Positions 18,338 through 26,651 of a stretch of DNA of 64,000 nt are shown in pieces. Position numbers and translations under genes: made by a program. Numbering within the stretch: position 1 is the first letter of the stretch; every line of letters starts with the position of its first letter. The stretch lies in the NCBI GenBank assembly GCA_023212695.1, contig JALCCG010000048.1:1-64000 (forward strand), given 5' to 3'. This stretch comes from Sporisorium sorghi (lineage: Eukaryota; Basidiomycota; Ustilaginomycetes; Ustilaginales; Ustilaginaceae). The notes under the pieces were generated by a model that searched no databases, was not told the origin of the DNA, and was given only the letters and a program-made list of their open reading frames with translations.

Positions 18338-18976
18338 TTGAAAGATTTTCGACTGTATGCCATTACCGGAGAACAGTTTCATCCCGGCCGGGATATGCTG
18401 GACGTGATGGAGCAAGCCATTCTCGGCGGTGTGGATATCATTCAGCTTCGCGACAAAAAAAGCCCGAAAGCGGAAGTGCTTGCCAAAGCCAAAGCGCTTC
18501 GCAAGCTGACTTCTCGGTATGATGTCACCTTTATCGTCAATGATTACGTGGATATTGCACTGGAAGCGGATGCCGATGGAATTCATCTGGGGCAGGGGGA
18601 TATGCCGCTCACGGAAGCTCGAAGACTAGTCGGTTCCAAAATCATCGGGATTTCCACACACGCGATAGAGGAAGCGCTGCTGGCAGAGTCGCAGGGCGCA
18701 GATTACATTGGGGTCGGTCCGGTGTACCGCACGGCCACCAAGGAGGATGTGGTGGATCCGGTTACGGAAGCGTATGTGAGAGAAGTGGCGCATGCGATCC
18801 AAATTCCTTTTGTGGCGATTGGGGGCATTAAGCTGCACAATGTGGATCAAGTACTGATGGCAGGCGCGACGCGCATTTGCGCGGTGAGTGAAATTGTGGG
18901 CAGCAGCAACGTAAAGGGTACCTGCGAGGCGTTCATTTCCAAGCTGGAGGCAAATAGCGCGAAGAGGGGGGAGTAA
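18338..18976 (+). CDS. thiE: Thiamine-phosphate synthase ThiE
   Basis: A 212-residue TIM barrel joining the pyrimidine and thiazole moieties into thiamine phosphate. Conserved features: QLRDKK, FIVNDYVDIAL, GIHLGQGDMP, phosphate-loop GPVYRTATKED and the FVAIGGI glycine motif. The TATK pattern favours ThiE over the related tautomerase TenI, which often occupies this operon position in Bacillus. TTG start after AAGGAGGGG. Four bases before thiS. Confidence 0.87.
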   Translation: MKDFRLYAITGEQFHPGRDMLDVMEQAILGGVDIIQLRDKKSPKAEVLAKAKALRKLTSRYDVTFIVNDYVDIALEADADGIHLGQGDMPLTEARRLVGSKIIGISTHAIEEALLAESQGADYIGVGPVYRTATKEDVVDPVTEAYVREVAHAIQIPFVAIGGIKLHNVDQVLMAGATRICAVSEIVGSSNVKGTCEAFISKLEANSAKRGE

Positions 18977-18980
18977 GGCG

Positions 18981-19181
18981 ATGCTGCTTAGGATCAATGG
19001 CGTGGAGCATGAGCTTCGCGATGTAAGAACCATTCTGGACGTTATTGAGTTTTTTGGTTTATTGGGCAAACCGGTTGTTGCCGAAGCTGATGGTAAGGTG
19101 CTGACGGCCGAGCAGTGGCCGGATACCCCGGTAACCGCGAATATGTCAATTGAGCTTGTTCATTTCGTTGGAGGAGGTTGA
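18981..19181 (+). CDS. thiS: Sulfur carrier protein ThiS
   Basis: A 66-residue ubiquitin-like sulfur carrier ending in VHFVGGG, with the Gly-Gly that ThiF adenylates and that then carries the thiocarboxylate. Length is typical. It sits between thiE and thiG with gaps of four and three bases. Confidence 0.92.
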   Translation: MLLRINGVEHELRDVRTILDVIEFFGLLGKPVVAEADGKVLTAEQWPDTPVTANMSIELVHFVGGG

Positions 19182-19184
19182 GGC

Positions 19185-19967
19185 ATGATGAAGCCGGATT
19201 TACTGCGTATTGGCGATTATGAACTGCGATCCCGATTCTTGATTGGTACGGGTCTGTTTCCGAATCCTTATGTGCAGATGGAGGCTATCAAGGCTTCGGA
19301 AGCCGAAGTGCTGACGTTTGCGATTCGGCGAATCAATCTGGAGTCTTCGGCGGACGATTCCATTCTGCAGCATGTAGAAGAGGGCAAACATATATTTTTG
19401 CCTAATACCTCCGGGGCAAGCACGGCCGACGAAGCCGTTCGAATTTCGCGTTTGGCACGCGCATCCGGTCTGAGCGACTGGATCAAGGTAGAAATCAGCG
19501 CCAATGAACGTACACTCATGCCGGACCCGATCGAAACGCTCAAAGCAACGGAAATTTTGGTCAAAGAAGGTTTCACCGTCCTTCCCTACACTTCGGATGA
19601 CCCGGTGATATGCAAGCGGCTTGAGGAAGCAGGAGCGGCTGCGGTCATGCCCGGCGCTGCTCCGATCGGTACCGGTCTTGGCATCCTGAACGCCTATAAC
19701 CTGGGGCTTATCGTTGAAGAGGCCCATGTGCCGATCATCGTTGATGCCGGCCTCGGTTCAGCAAGTGATGTGGCCCAAGCGATGGAACTGGGTGTCAGCG
19801 GCGTGTTAATGAATACACCTGTGGCAAAAGCGAGGGATCCCGTCATGATGGCAACAGCAATGAAGCTGGCTATTCAAGCGGGAAGACAATCTTACCTGGC
19901 TGGCAGAATCGCCAGGAAGCAGTATGCTTCAGCGAGCAGCGGCTTTGACGAATTCATACTAAAGTAA
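19185..19967 (+). CDS. thiG: Thiazole synthase ThiG
   Basis: A 260-residue TIM barrel that builds the thiazole from deoxyxylulose phosphate, dehydroglycine and ThiS-thiocarboxylate. The Schiff-base lysine is in DWIKVEIS (about K101). [16 protein letters not shown]-like APIGTGLGI and [12 protein letters not shown] are family motifs. It starts at ATG-ATG after GGAGGTTGAGG. Confidence 0.94.
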   Translation: MMKPDLLRIGDYELRSRFLIGTGLFPNPYVQMEAIKASEAEVLTFAIRRINLESSADDSILQHVEEGKHIFLPNTSGASTADEAVRISRLARASGLSDWIKVEISANERTLMPDPIETLKATEILVKEGFTVLPYTSDDPVICKRLEEAGAAAVMPGAAPIGTGLGILNAYNLGLIVEEAHVPIIVDAGLGSASDVAQAMELGVSGVLMNTPVAKARDPVMMATAMKLAIQAGRQSYLAGRIARKQYASASSGFDEFILK

Positions 19968-19996
19968 AGGTTGATTCAAACAGAACTGAGGTAGAG

Positions 19997-21124
19997 ATGA
20001 GTCAGAACATTATCATTATAGGCGGCGGAATCATTGGTTTATCCTGCGCATACGAGCTTCGAATGAGGGGCTTTAATGTTACCATTTTGGAGGCGAGGCG
20101 CTGCGGCGGACAAGCCTCGGGAGCGGCGGCAGGCATGCTTGCCCCCTTCTCGGAAAATACAGAAGGCCCCGACGCATTTTTTAGATTATGTCAGTTTAGT
20201 TTGCTGTTATATCCGGAGTGGCAAGAGCAGATCAGATCCATATCCGGCGTGCATTTCGAATATGCGAATACGGGCAGCTTGCACATTGCCTATCATGCCG
20301 CAGACCTGCTGTCTCTTGAAGGGCGCCGGTTATGGCAGCGCCAATATGGATCATCCGGCGAGATCGTAAGCGGAGCCGAGCTGTTCCGTATGGAGCCGGC
20401 ATTGTCGCGTGACGTGCTTGCCGCATTATATACGCCGGAGGAAAGCCACATATACGCTCCCGATTTCATCAGAGCATTGGAGCAGGCCTGCCGGATATCG
20501 GGAGTGCTCATTAAGGAAGAACTCGGAAGCATACGACTTGTGGAGTGGGACCGCCATATCGCCGTGTCGGCGGCGGACGGCACTGTCTTTTACGGAGATC
20601 GGCTGGTCGCAAGCACGGGTGCCTGGGCGCAGGAGCTGTCGGAGCAGTTGGGCCTCCCGATTCCGGTTTATCCCATTCGGGGGCAGATTTGCGCCTACAG
20701 AACGGAAACGCAGCCGCCTGTAAAGCATATGGTCTTTTTTAACCAAGGTTATTTGGTTGCCAAGGCGAATGGCACGATGGTGTGTGGTGCCTCCGAAGAT
20801 GTTGCCGGATACGATACATCGGTCACGGAAAGGGGAATCGAACGACTCCGAAACTGGAACAACAAGGTGCTTCCGTTTCTGGAAGGCCAACTCCCGTTTC
20901 ACAGCTGGGCGGGGCTTCGGCCTGCCACCCAGGATGGTTATCCGCTCATAGGCCCCGTGGAAGGTGCAGAGCGGGTATTAATGGCCGCGGGGCATTACCG
21001 CAACGGAATTCTGCTTAGTCCGGTGACGGCCAAGTTTATTGCGGATTTCATCGAGAATCGTTGCGTGCCGTCCGAGGTGCGCGAGATGTTTTCCCCATCC
21101 CGATTCGCAAATGCATGGATTTAG
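19997..21124 (+). CDS. thiO: Glycine oxidase ThiO
   Basis: A 375-residue DAO-family flavoenzyme. FAD-binding GGGIIGLSCAYELRMRG lies near residues 8-24, then ARRCGGQASGAAAGMLAP. The C-terminal part carries GLRPATQDGYPLIGP and the AAGHYRNGILLSP motif. It oxidises glycine to the imine used by ThiG, the route used by aerobic Bacillales in place of the ThiH radical enzyme, which is absent here. Last gene of the operon; no clear terminator before the convergent AraC gene. Confidence 0.92.
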   Translation: MSQNIIIIGGGIIGLSCAYELRMRGFNVTILEARRCGGQASGAAAGMLAPFSENTEGPDAFFRLCQFSLLLYPEWQEQIRSISGVHFEYANTGSLHIAYHAADLLSLEGRRLWQRQYGSSGEIVSGAELFRMEPALSRDVLAALYTPEESHIYAPDFIRALEQACRISGVLIKEELGSIRLVEWDRHIAVSAADGTVFYGDRLVASTGAWAQELSEQLGLPIPVYPIRGQICAYRTETQPPVKHMVFFNQGYLVAKANGTMVCGASEDVAGYDTSVTERGIERLRNWNNKVLPFLEGQLPFHSWAGLRPATQDGYPLIGPVEGAERVLMAAGHYRNGILLSPVTAKFIADFIENRCVPSEVREMFSPSRFANAWI

Positions 21125-21158
21125 ATGATGTTCAATCACCAGGGATTACATCGGATGT

Positions 21159-22058
21159 TTACGGATTCTGATGTTGACTCGTTCGCTCCCCCTTTTCCAG
21201 ACTGAATTTATACTCGCTCGGGGTCATGCCTGTCCATCTGCGGAACTGCTTGGAGAAATAGAGCGCATCATTGAAACCGACAGAAGAGGCAATCTCGTGA
21301 ATGGAGAAGGAGGATTTCATCAGGGATTTGGCTTTCTCCATGCGTACCTTCATGAGGTATTGCATGGGGGACAGGCCGGTCTGCTGCTTAAATATTTTGG
21401 AGAGATGAGCCCGATGGTACCCAAGCGTCTTGGCCATCTGATCAATGGATAGCTGCTGGTGATATTGGGTTGAAATCCATCGCTCGGTCTGCCTTACACC
21501 CCGTTCAATATCAGGCACGTCACGGGAGTTCGAAGGAAGGTGCTCGCGATTTAACATCGCCAGCTTATGGAGCAGCAGTCTGAGCCAACCAGATGCCTGG
21601 AGATCTTCAAGCCAGGGCTGGTCTGATTGGTTAAAGCCCAGACGGATATGGCGGTACATGGATGCCAGAGCGTCCAGTTCGGCCTCGTCCGTGCAAGGGA
21701 TGATCGGTTTAGCCGGGGTGATACCCATGTCGGCCAGCAGCATGTGGGTTCCTTTTTCCTGCAAAGCGACCCAGTTGTAGTGCCACGGATTCCGCTCATG
21801 GGCTTCATAGCTGAAGAGAACGCCTGGGAGGATCACGAAGGTATCGCCTGCTGTGCAGTGATGAACCGTCCCGGCGCATTCAAACACGCCTTCTCCGGTT
21901 AAGACCGTATGAATGAGGCAGTAATCATGAATGATGGGACCGATTTTATGACGCGGAACGGGCGTTCCTTCACCGCTGAACAGGAGGTTGAGATCGTGGC
22001 CGCCCGGTGAAGGATTCATGCCTATCGTGTAGAGCGTATGGTCTGGCAGAATGGACAT
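21159..22058 (-). CDS. AraC-family regulator with N-terminal sugar-binding cupin
   Basis: 299 residues: AraC-type beta-barrel sensor (about 1-160, with FSGEGTPVPRHKIGPIIHDYCLIHTVL) and two C-terminal helix-turn-helices (SIDQMAKTLGYHRAHLSKIFKQ and SIHEIASSVGFNDALYFSKQFRR). The start at 22058 follows AAAGGAGG; an open extension to 22094 is less likely. It is divergent from the melA-type gene, so it is probably its melibiose/raffinose-responsive activator, like MelR/MsmR. Confidence 0.88.
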   Translation of the reverse strand: MSILPDHTLYTIGMNPSPGGHDLNLLFSGEGTPVPRHKIGPIIHDYCLIHTVLTGEGVFECAGTVHHCTAGDTFVILPGVLFSYEAHERNPWHYNWVALQEKGTHMLLADMGITPAKPIIPCTDEAELDALASMYRHIRLGFNQSDQPWLEDLQASGWLRLLLHKLAMLNREHLPSNSRDVPDIERGVRQTERWISTQYHQQLSIDQMAKTLGYHRAHLSKIFKQQTGLSPMQYLMKVRMEKAKSLMKSSFSIHEIASSVGFNDALYFSKQFRRWTGMTPSEYKFSLEKGERTSQHQNP

Positions 22059-22183
22059 ACAGCTGTCGCCTCCTTTAACGTGCACCGTAATCAATTTGTT
22101 GAAGCAGGATAATCTGTTAGGGCTAGCTTACATAATGAAACAACAAATGTCCATATCGCCCTTGTTTTGCTCCATATTCAAAA

Positions 22184-22210
22184 AAGACTGATTATCTTAT
22201 AGTTAGTCTT
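22184..22210. promoter_or_regulatory. Inverted repeat in the AraC-melA intergenic region
   Basis: AAGACT (22184-22189) and AGTCTT (22205-22210) flank an AT-rich centre in the 196-base divergent region. It is a candidate regulator site or part of the melA promoter. A CRE-like TGAAAGCG follows at 22212 but matches poorly beyond that. Confidence 0.3.
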
Positions 22211-22254
22211 GTGAAAGCGTATCTATTTATGGAGTTTAAGGAGGGCATTTATTT

Positions 22255-23553
22255 ATGTCTAAGATTACATTTATCGGAGCAGGTAGTACGGTGTTTGCCA
22301 AGAACGTCCTGGGTGATTGTATGCAAACACCGGCATTGCAGGGATTCGAACTCGCTTTGTTTGACATTGATCCGGTCCGTTTGAAAGACTCTGAGAACAT
22401 GCTCAACAACATAAAGAAAACCAGCGGCAGCACCTGTGTCGTCAAATCATACAGTGACCGCAAGGAAGCTCTGCGCGGGGCTAAATATGTGGTAAACGCG
22501 ATCCAGGTTGGAGGGTACGATCCCTGTACGATTACGGATTTCGAGATTCCGAAAAAGTACGGTCTGAGACAAACCATCGCGGATACGGTGGGCATTGGCG
22601 GAATATTCCGCAATCTTCGTACCATTCCGGTGATGCTGGATTTTGCAGCCGATATCCGGGAGGTCTGTCCGGACGCGCTCTTCCTGAACTACACGAATCC
22701 GATGGCGGTGCTGACCAATGCGATGAATACGCTGGGCGGCGTGCAAACGGTAGGTCTATGCCACAGCGTGCAGGCCTGCATTCCGGACCTGTTCAGAAAT
22801 CTGGGCATGGAAACGGAAGGTGTACAGGCCAAAATCGCCGGTATCAACCATATGGCATGGCTGCTTGAGGTAACGAAGGATGGCGTGGACCTGTATCCTG
22901 AAATTAAAAGACGCGCAGCCGAGAAGCAGAAAGAGAAACATCATGATATGGTTCGTCTGGAAATGATGCTGAACTTCGGTTATTACATTACGGAATCCTC
23001 TGAGCATAACGCGGAGTACCATCCTTACTTCATCAAGCGCAATTATCCGGAGCTGATCGAGCGATTCAACATTCCGCTGGATGAATATCCGCGGCGCTGC
23101 GTGAATCAGATTGAGGGCTGGAAGGCGATGCGCGAGGATCTGGTAAGCAACCAGGACCTAACGCATCACCGTTCCCATGAATATGCATCCTATATTCTCG
23201 AAGCCATTGAGACGAATGTTCCGTTCAAAATCGGAGGTAACGTGATGAACACGGGACTGATCACGAATCTTCCGAAGGAAGCTTGCGTAGAGGTTCCTTG
23301 TCTGGTCGATGCCAGCGGTGTAACACCAACCTACGTGGGAGATCTGCCTCCGCAGTGTGCGGCACTGAACCGGACGAATATCAATACCCAACTGCTGACA
23401 TTGGAAGCGGCGGCAACAGGCAAGAAGGAGCACATTTACCATGCAGCGATGCTGGATCCGCATACGGCTGCCGAGTTGTCCATTGATGACATCAAGAGCC
23501 TGTGCGACGATCTCATTGAAGCACACGGAGACTGGCTCCCGAAATTCCAATAA
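22255..23553 (+). CDS. melA: GH4 alpha-galactosidase (MelA-type)
   Basis: A 432-residue NAD- and Mn-dependent glycosidase of family GH4, which cleaves by an oxidation-elimination route. The Rossmann motif FIGAGSTVFAKN opens the protein; the metal-site motif CHSVQ is at 169-173, NPM at 148-150 and GINH at 196-199. The CHSV variant is the one known from alpha-galactosidases such as MelA. Strong SD AAGGAGGG. Single gene, no transporter beside it. Confidence 0.9.
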   Translation: MSKITFIGAGSTVFAKNVLGDCMQTPALQGFELALFDIDPVRLKDSENMLNNIKKTSGSTCVVKSYSDRKEALRGAKYVVNAIQVGGYDPCTITDFEIPKKYGLRQTIADTVGIGGIFRNLRTIPVMLDFAADIREVCPDALFLNYTNPMAVLTNAMNTLGGVQTVGLCHSVQACIPDLFRNLGMETEGVQAKIAGINHMAWLLEVTKDGVDLYPEIKRRAAEKQKEKHHDMVRLEMMLNFGYYITESSEHNAEYHPYFIKRNYPELIERFNIPLDEYPRRCVNQIEGWKAMREDLVSNQDLTHHRSHEYASYILEAIETNVPFKIGGNVMNTGLITNLPKEACVEVPCLVDASGVTPTYVGDLPPQCAALNRTNINTQLLTLEAAATGKKEHIYHAAMLDPHTAAELSIDDIKSLCDDLIEAHGDWLPKFQ

Positions 23554-23576
23554 CATGAGATGCAGCAATCGTAACT

Positions 23577-23615
23577 CAAGCAGCGGGGAGGGTTTCCCGC
23601 TGCTTGGGTTTTTTT
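23577..23615 (+). terminator. Terminator after melA
   Basis: CAAGCAGCGGG pairs perfectly with CCCGCTGCTTG and is followed by GG and seven T residues. Confidence 0.9.
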
Positions 23616-23809
23616 GACACCATAGGTGAGCTAGAGGAGCAAGCAGGAGTAGGAGGGTGTTGTGTGCAAGCAATGCAGATATAAAAAGGTTTAGTAATTT
23701 TGGGCAATGTGCGTTAAGGCGGTGATATAATAAATTTGAAGAGTCGATACCCCGAGCTTTATCGACATTTACATGAGATCTAAGATCAATCTTCAAGGGG
23801 GGAGCTATA

Positions 23810-24652
23810 ATTCATAACCCAATCGATTATATTATTGAATGCATGGCTGTGGATCAGGCCGGAGTCGAAATCCAGCGGATCCAAACAGAGCATCGTCTGA
23901 AGCTTGCCGAGTTTTGGGGAATCCGGGAAGGAGACCGCATTCTGGAGATTGGATGCGGGCAAGGGGATACAACCGCGGTGCTTGCTTATTTTGCGGGCGA
24001 ATCCGGTTTTGTGCATGGTGTGGACACAGCACCTCCCCATTATGGAGCCCCGGTGACGCTGGGCGCCGCCTCCGAACGGTTAACGCAATCGCCGCTGGGC
24101 TCACGGATACAGATTGATTTGGAAACGGACATACTGTCGCCGCTTCTTGACTACGAAGAGAATTCCTTCGATATCGTTGTGCTGTCTCATTGTTCATGGT
24201 ATTTCGAATCGGCAGAGCAGTTGGAGGCCGTATTGCAAAAAGCCAGAGCGTGGGGACGCAGGCTCTGCTTTGCGGAATGGGATCCCAGAATCACGCATCC
24301 AGAGCAATATCCGCATTTGCTGGCGGTTCTGGTCCAAGCCCAATATGAAGTGTTTAAGAAGAACAGCAGCTCCAATGTTCGAACACTGTTTACGCCAGGG
24401 CAGATAAAGGGGATTGCCGAGCAGTCCGGCTGGAGCGTGCGCCGGGAGAAAACCTTCTATTCACCTCAGCTCCAGGATGGGCTCTGGGAAGTGGATATGA
24501 CCCTGCAATCCTACCAGTCCGAACTGAGCGACATAGAGAAGGCTCCGTCCAAGCTGGTTACCCTGATTCAATCCGAAATCTATCTGCTCCAGGAAGCGAA
24601 GCAGACACATGGCATTAAGCCGCTGTCCACGTATGCCCTCTGCGCAGAATAA
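23810..24652 (+). CDS. SAM-dependent methyltransferase (putative ATT start)
   Basis: Class I methyltransferase: motif I ILEIGCGQGDTTA, post-I Asp in VHGVDTAP and motif IV NSFDIVVLSHCSW. The first ATG (23843, giving 269 residues) has no ribosome site, but AAGGGGGGAG at 23795-23804 sits five bases before an in-frame ATT at 23810, giving 280 residues. Substrate unknown. Monocistronic. Confidence 0.7.
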   Translation: MHNPIDYIIECMAVDQAGVEIQRIQTEHRLKLAEFWGIREGDRILEIGCGQGDTTAVLAYFAGESGFVHGVDTAPPHYGAPVTLGAASERLTQSPLGSRIQIDLETDILSPLLDYEENSFDIVVLSHCSWYFESAEQLEAVLQKARAWGRRLCFAEWDPRITHPEQYPHLLAVLVQAQYEVFKKNSSSNVRTLFTPGQIKGIAEQSGWSVRREKTFYSPQLQDGLWEVDMTLQSYQSELSDIEKAPSKLVTLIQSEIYLLQEAKQTHGIKPLSTYALCAE

Positions 24653-24746
24653 GCTGCGGTTACCTTCTTGCATAATCTAGCGGAAATCGAGTGCAGTGCT
24701 TCCTAGGCTTCCTCTAATAAAGGTTCATTATAAGGGAGGTTGGAAC

Positions 24747-25091
24747 GTGAAGCTGAGGCTATTATTCACTCTGATCGTGCTGCTCCTTTCTGTTGGATGT
24801 GCCCGGGATGTATCGGTTTTTGAGTCTGCGATTTATTCAGTGGGAGACGACAAGATTACCGTTGACTGCTCTGACGAAGTAAACCGAAACAGGAAGAATC
24901 ACACGGATGAGGGTTATCCCTGTGAAGTCCGTGTCACAGAAGATACTTCATTGAAGGACAGCCAGGGAGAGACCATCCAGCTGGATAGTCTAAAGACGAA
25001 CGACCTTATTCGGATTACACTAAAAAAGCCGTTGAATATTAGCAAAAACAATAGAAGTTTTGAGGCAAAAGAAATTCGCTTGCTAGAGTAG
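24747..25091 (+). CDS. Small lipoprotein of unknown function
   Basis: 114 residues with a lipoprotein signal (LLLSVGC, Cys18). The mature part is small, with two cysteines (VDCSDE and YPCEVR) and beta-rich segments (IRITLKK) resembling an OB-like or DUF3221-type fold; this last point is weak. GTG start after AAGGGAGG. Convergent with the kinase gene. Confidence 0.65.
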   Translation: MKLRLLFTLIVLLLSVGCARDVSVFESAIYSVGDDKITVDCSDEVNRNRKNHTDEGYPCEVRVTEDTSLKDSQGETIQLDSLKTNDLIRITLKKPLNISKNNRSFEAKEIRLLE

Positions 25092-25092
25092 C

Positions 25093-25132
25093 AAAAAGAG
25101 AGAGGCTCCGGTTCAGGAGCCTCTCTCTTTGC
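25093..25132. terminator. Bidirectional terminator
   Basis: AAAGAGAGAGGCTCC pairs perfectly with GGAGCCTCTCTCTTT (15 bp). The five A residues before and T residues after allow use from both sides, between two convergent genes. Confidence 0.9.
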
Positions 25133-25153
25133 CCTCATAGCGGCTTCGCGAGC

Positions 25154-26467
25154 TCATGGATCTGTGGCAGCAAGCGGGAGGGTGATGAGGAACACGGTTC
25201 CGGATCTTGGCGAGCTTCGTACTGAAACACTGCCATCCATAGCGCGGATGGCCTGGTATGAGAAGGTGAGCCCAAGGCCGGTGCCGCTCATTTTGGTGGA
25301 ATAATAAATAGAACCGAGACGGCTCAATTGCTCAGGATTCATGCCGATCCCGTTGTCCTGAATTTCGATGGCGACCTGCTCTGCTTCTTCATAGATTCGG
25401 ATGTTGACGCAGCCTTTATCGACATCTCTGCTGGCCTCAATTGCATTCTTGATAAAGTTGACCAACAGCTGCTTGAGCTCGGCGGGACTGCCTGAAATGT
25501 AGACGGGGAGCTCAGGGTAGTCGGCGCTGAGTGTGATATTACTCATATTGGCATACGAGGACATCAGTTCGACAACGGATCTGATCTGAGCGGTGAGCTC
25601 AAGTTTTTGCTGAAATGGAACGAGAGGTTTGCTGATCGACAGATATTCAGACAAGATTTGCTCGGTGCGCCTTATTTCTTCCATGCTGATCTCGAGAAAG
25701 CGGTCCGTTTTTTCCTGAGGAAACGTACCACTCTTGATTAATTGCAGGAACCCGAGCACGGTAGTCAGCGGATTGCGAACCTCATGGGCAAGGGATGCGG
25801 CCACATGGTTCACGGCCTCGGCTTTCTCATTCTGGATATATTGCAGGTATAGTTCCTTGTCGGATACCGATTTGTTAAACAGGGTAACGAGCAGCCATAT
25901 GCCCAGAGAATTATGGACAGGCATAACCAGGACGTTAAATATAAAATGACTCAGGATATAATCAGGTTTTGTTATATAGAGCACCAGGAGCGGGATGAGT
26001 GAAAAGCTGATGCCGGCAATAAAAACAATCCAAAACTTATGTTTGCTTTTATGGTAGAGGGTGGCCAGCAGAACGGATAGCGGGAAGGTGATGATCAATA
26101 TAATGATGGCGTCGATCATGCCGGAACCGCCAATATGCAGCCGATAGATCAGAAATTCGATTAGCAGGATAGCCCCGGTCATGAAACCTCCGAATAATAT
26201 GCCAAAGAACATAATGACATATCGGACGTCAAAGATCAGCCCGCTTTGGACAGACGAAGCAAAGGTCATCGACAGCAGCATGCACAACGAACAGATGAGG
26301 ATGATGAAATTGCGGGAATAGTTGACTGTCAGTTTTCTGTAATAGATGTTGTACGCGACAAAAGGCATCAACGCAAACAATAGCTGCAATAAAACGTCTT
26401 TAATCACAGGCAGCAGGCCCACCCCTTTGTTGGAAATCGAATCGTCCGCTAGATTATCCATTTCCAT
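25154..26467 (-). CDS. Membrane sensor histidine kinase, sporulation-kinase type (KinB-like)
   Basis: 437 residues: about six membrane helices (residues 20-210), then a transmitter with H-box SLAHEVRNPLTTVLGFLQLI, N-box FIKNAIEAS, G1 DNGIGM and G2 GTGLGLTFSYQAI. The H-box with the ASLAHEVRNPLT pattern is that of kinases feeding Spo0F (KinA-KinE), and the multi-span sensor resembles KinB. No response regulator is adjacent, as expected for a phosphorelay kinase. The start codon is not supported by a strong ribosome site. Divergent from the Opp-type operon. Confidence 0.8.
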   Translation of the reverse strand: MEMDNLADDSISNKGVGLLPVIKDVLLQLLFALMPFVAYNIYYRKLTVNYSRNFIILICSLCMLLSMTFASSVQSGLIFDVRYVIMFFGILFGGFMTGAILLIEFLIYRLHIGGSGMIDAIIILIITFPLSVLLATLYHKSKHKFWIVFIAGISFSLIPLLVLYITKPDYILSHFIFNVLVMPVHNSLGIWLLVTLFNKSVSDKELYLQYIQNEKAEAVNHVAASLAHEVRNPLTTVLGFLQLIKSGTFPQEKTDRFLEISMEEIRRTEQILSEYLSISKPLVPFQQKLELTAQIRSVVELMSSYANMSNITLSADYPELPVYISGSPAELKQLLVNFIKNAIEASRDVDKGCVNIRIYEEAEQVAIEIQDNGIGMNPEQLSRLGSIYYSTKMSGTGLGLTFSYQAIRAMDGSVSVRSSPRSGTVFLITLPLAATDP

Positions 26468-26565
26468 TCATGTTCGACGCAAATTGGAAAAATCCTTGAG
26501 GATTGAAACGAAAACAACAAATTTAATAGTACTCAGATTGAAATGAGGAACATATAAATCCATCA

Positions 26566-26579
26566 AGAAAGCGCTTGCA
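26566..26579 (+). promoter_or_regulatory. CRE-like site before the Opp-type operon
   Basis: AGAAAGCGCTTGCA matches the CcpA consensus TGWAANCGNTNWCA at 12 of 14 positions with an intact core. It lies about 70 bases before the binding-protein gene. Confidence 0.45.
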
Positions 26580-26651
26580 TACAACCATGCCTTAATCGAC
26601 ACACTCAGCATTAAAGAGACGAACACATTTTCATGAATGGAGGGTTCACAA

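Noticed and set aside
22211..22224. CRE-like sequence before melA
   Set aside because: TGAAAGCGTATCTA has three mismatches, two of them in conserved positions, so it is not called as a site.
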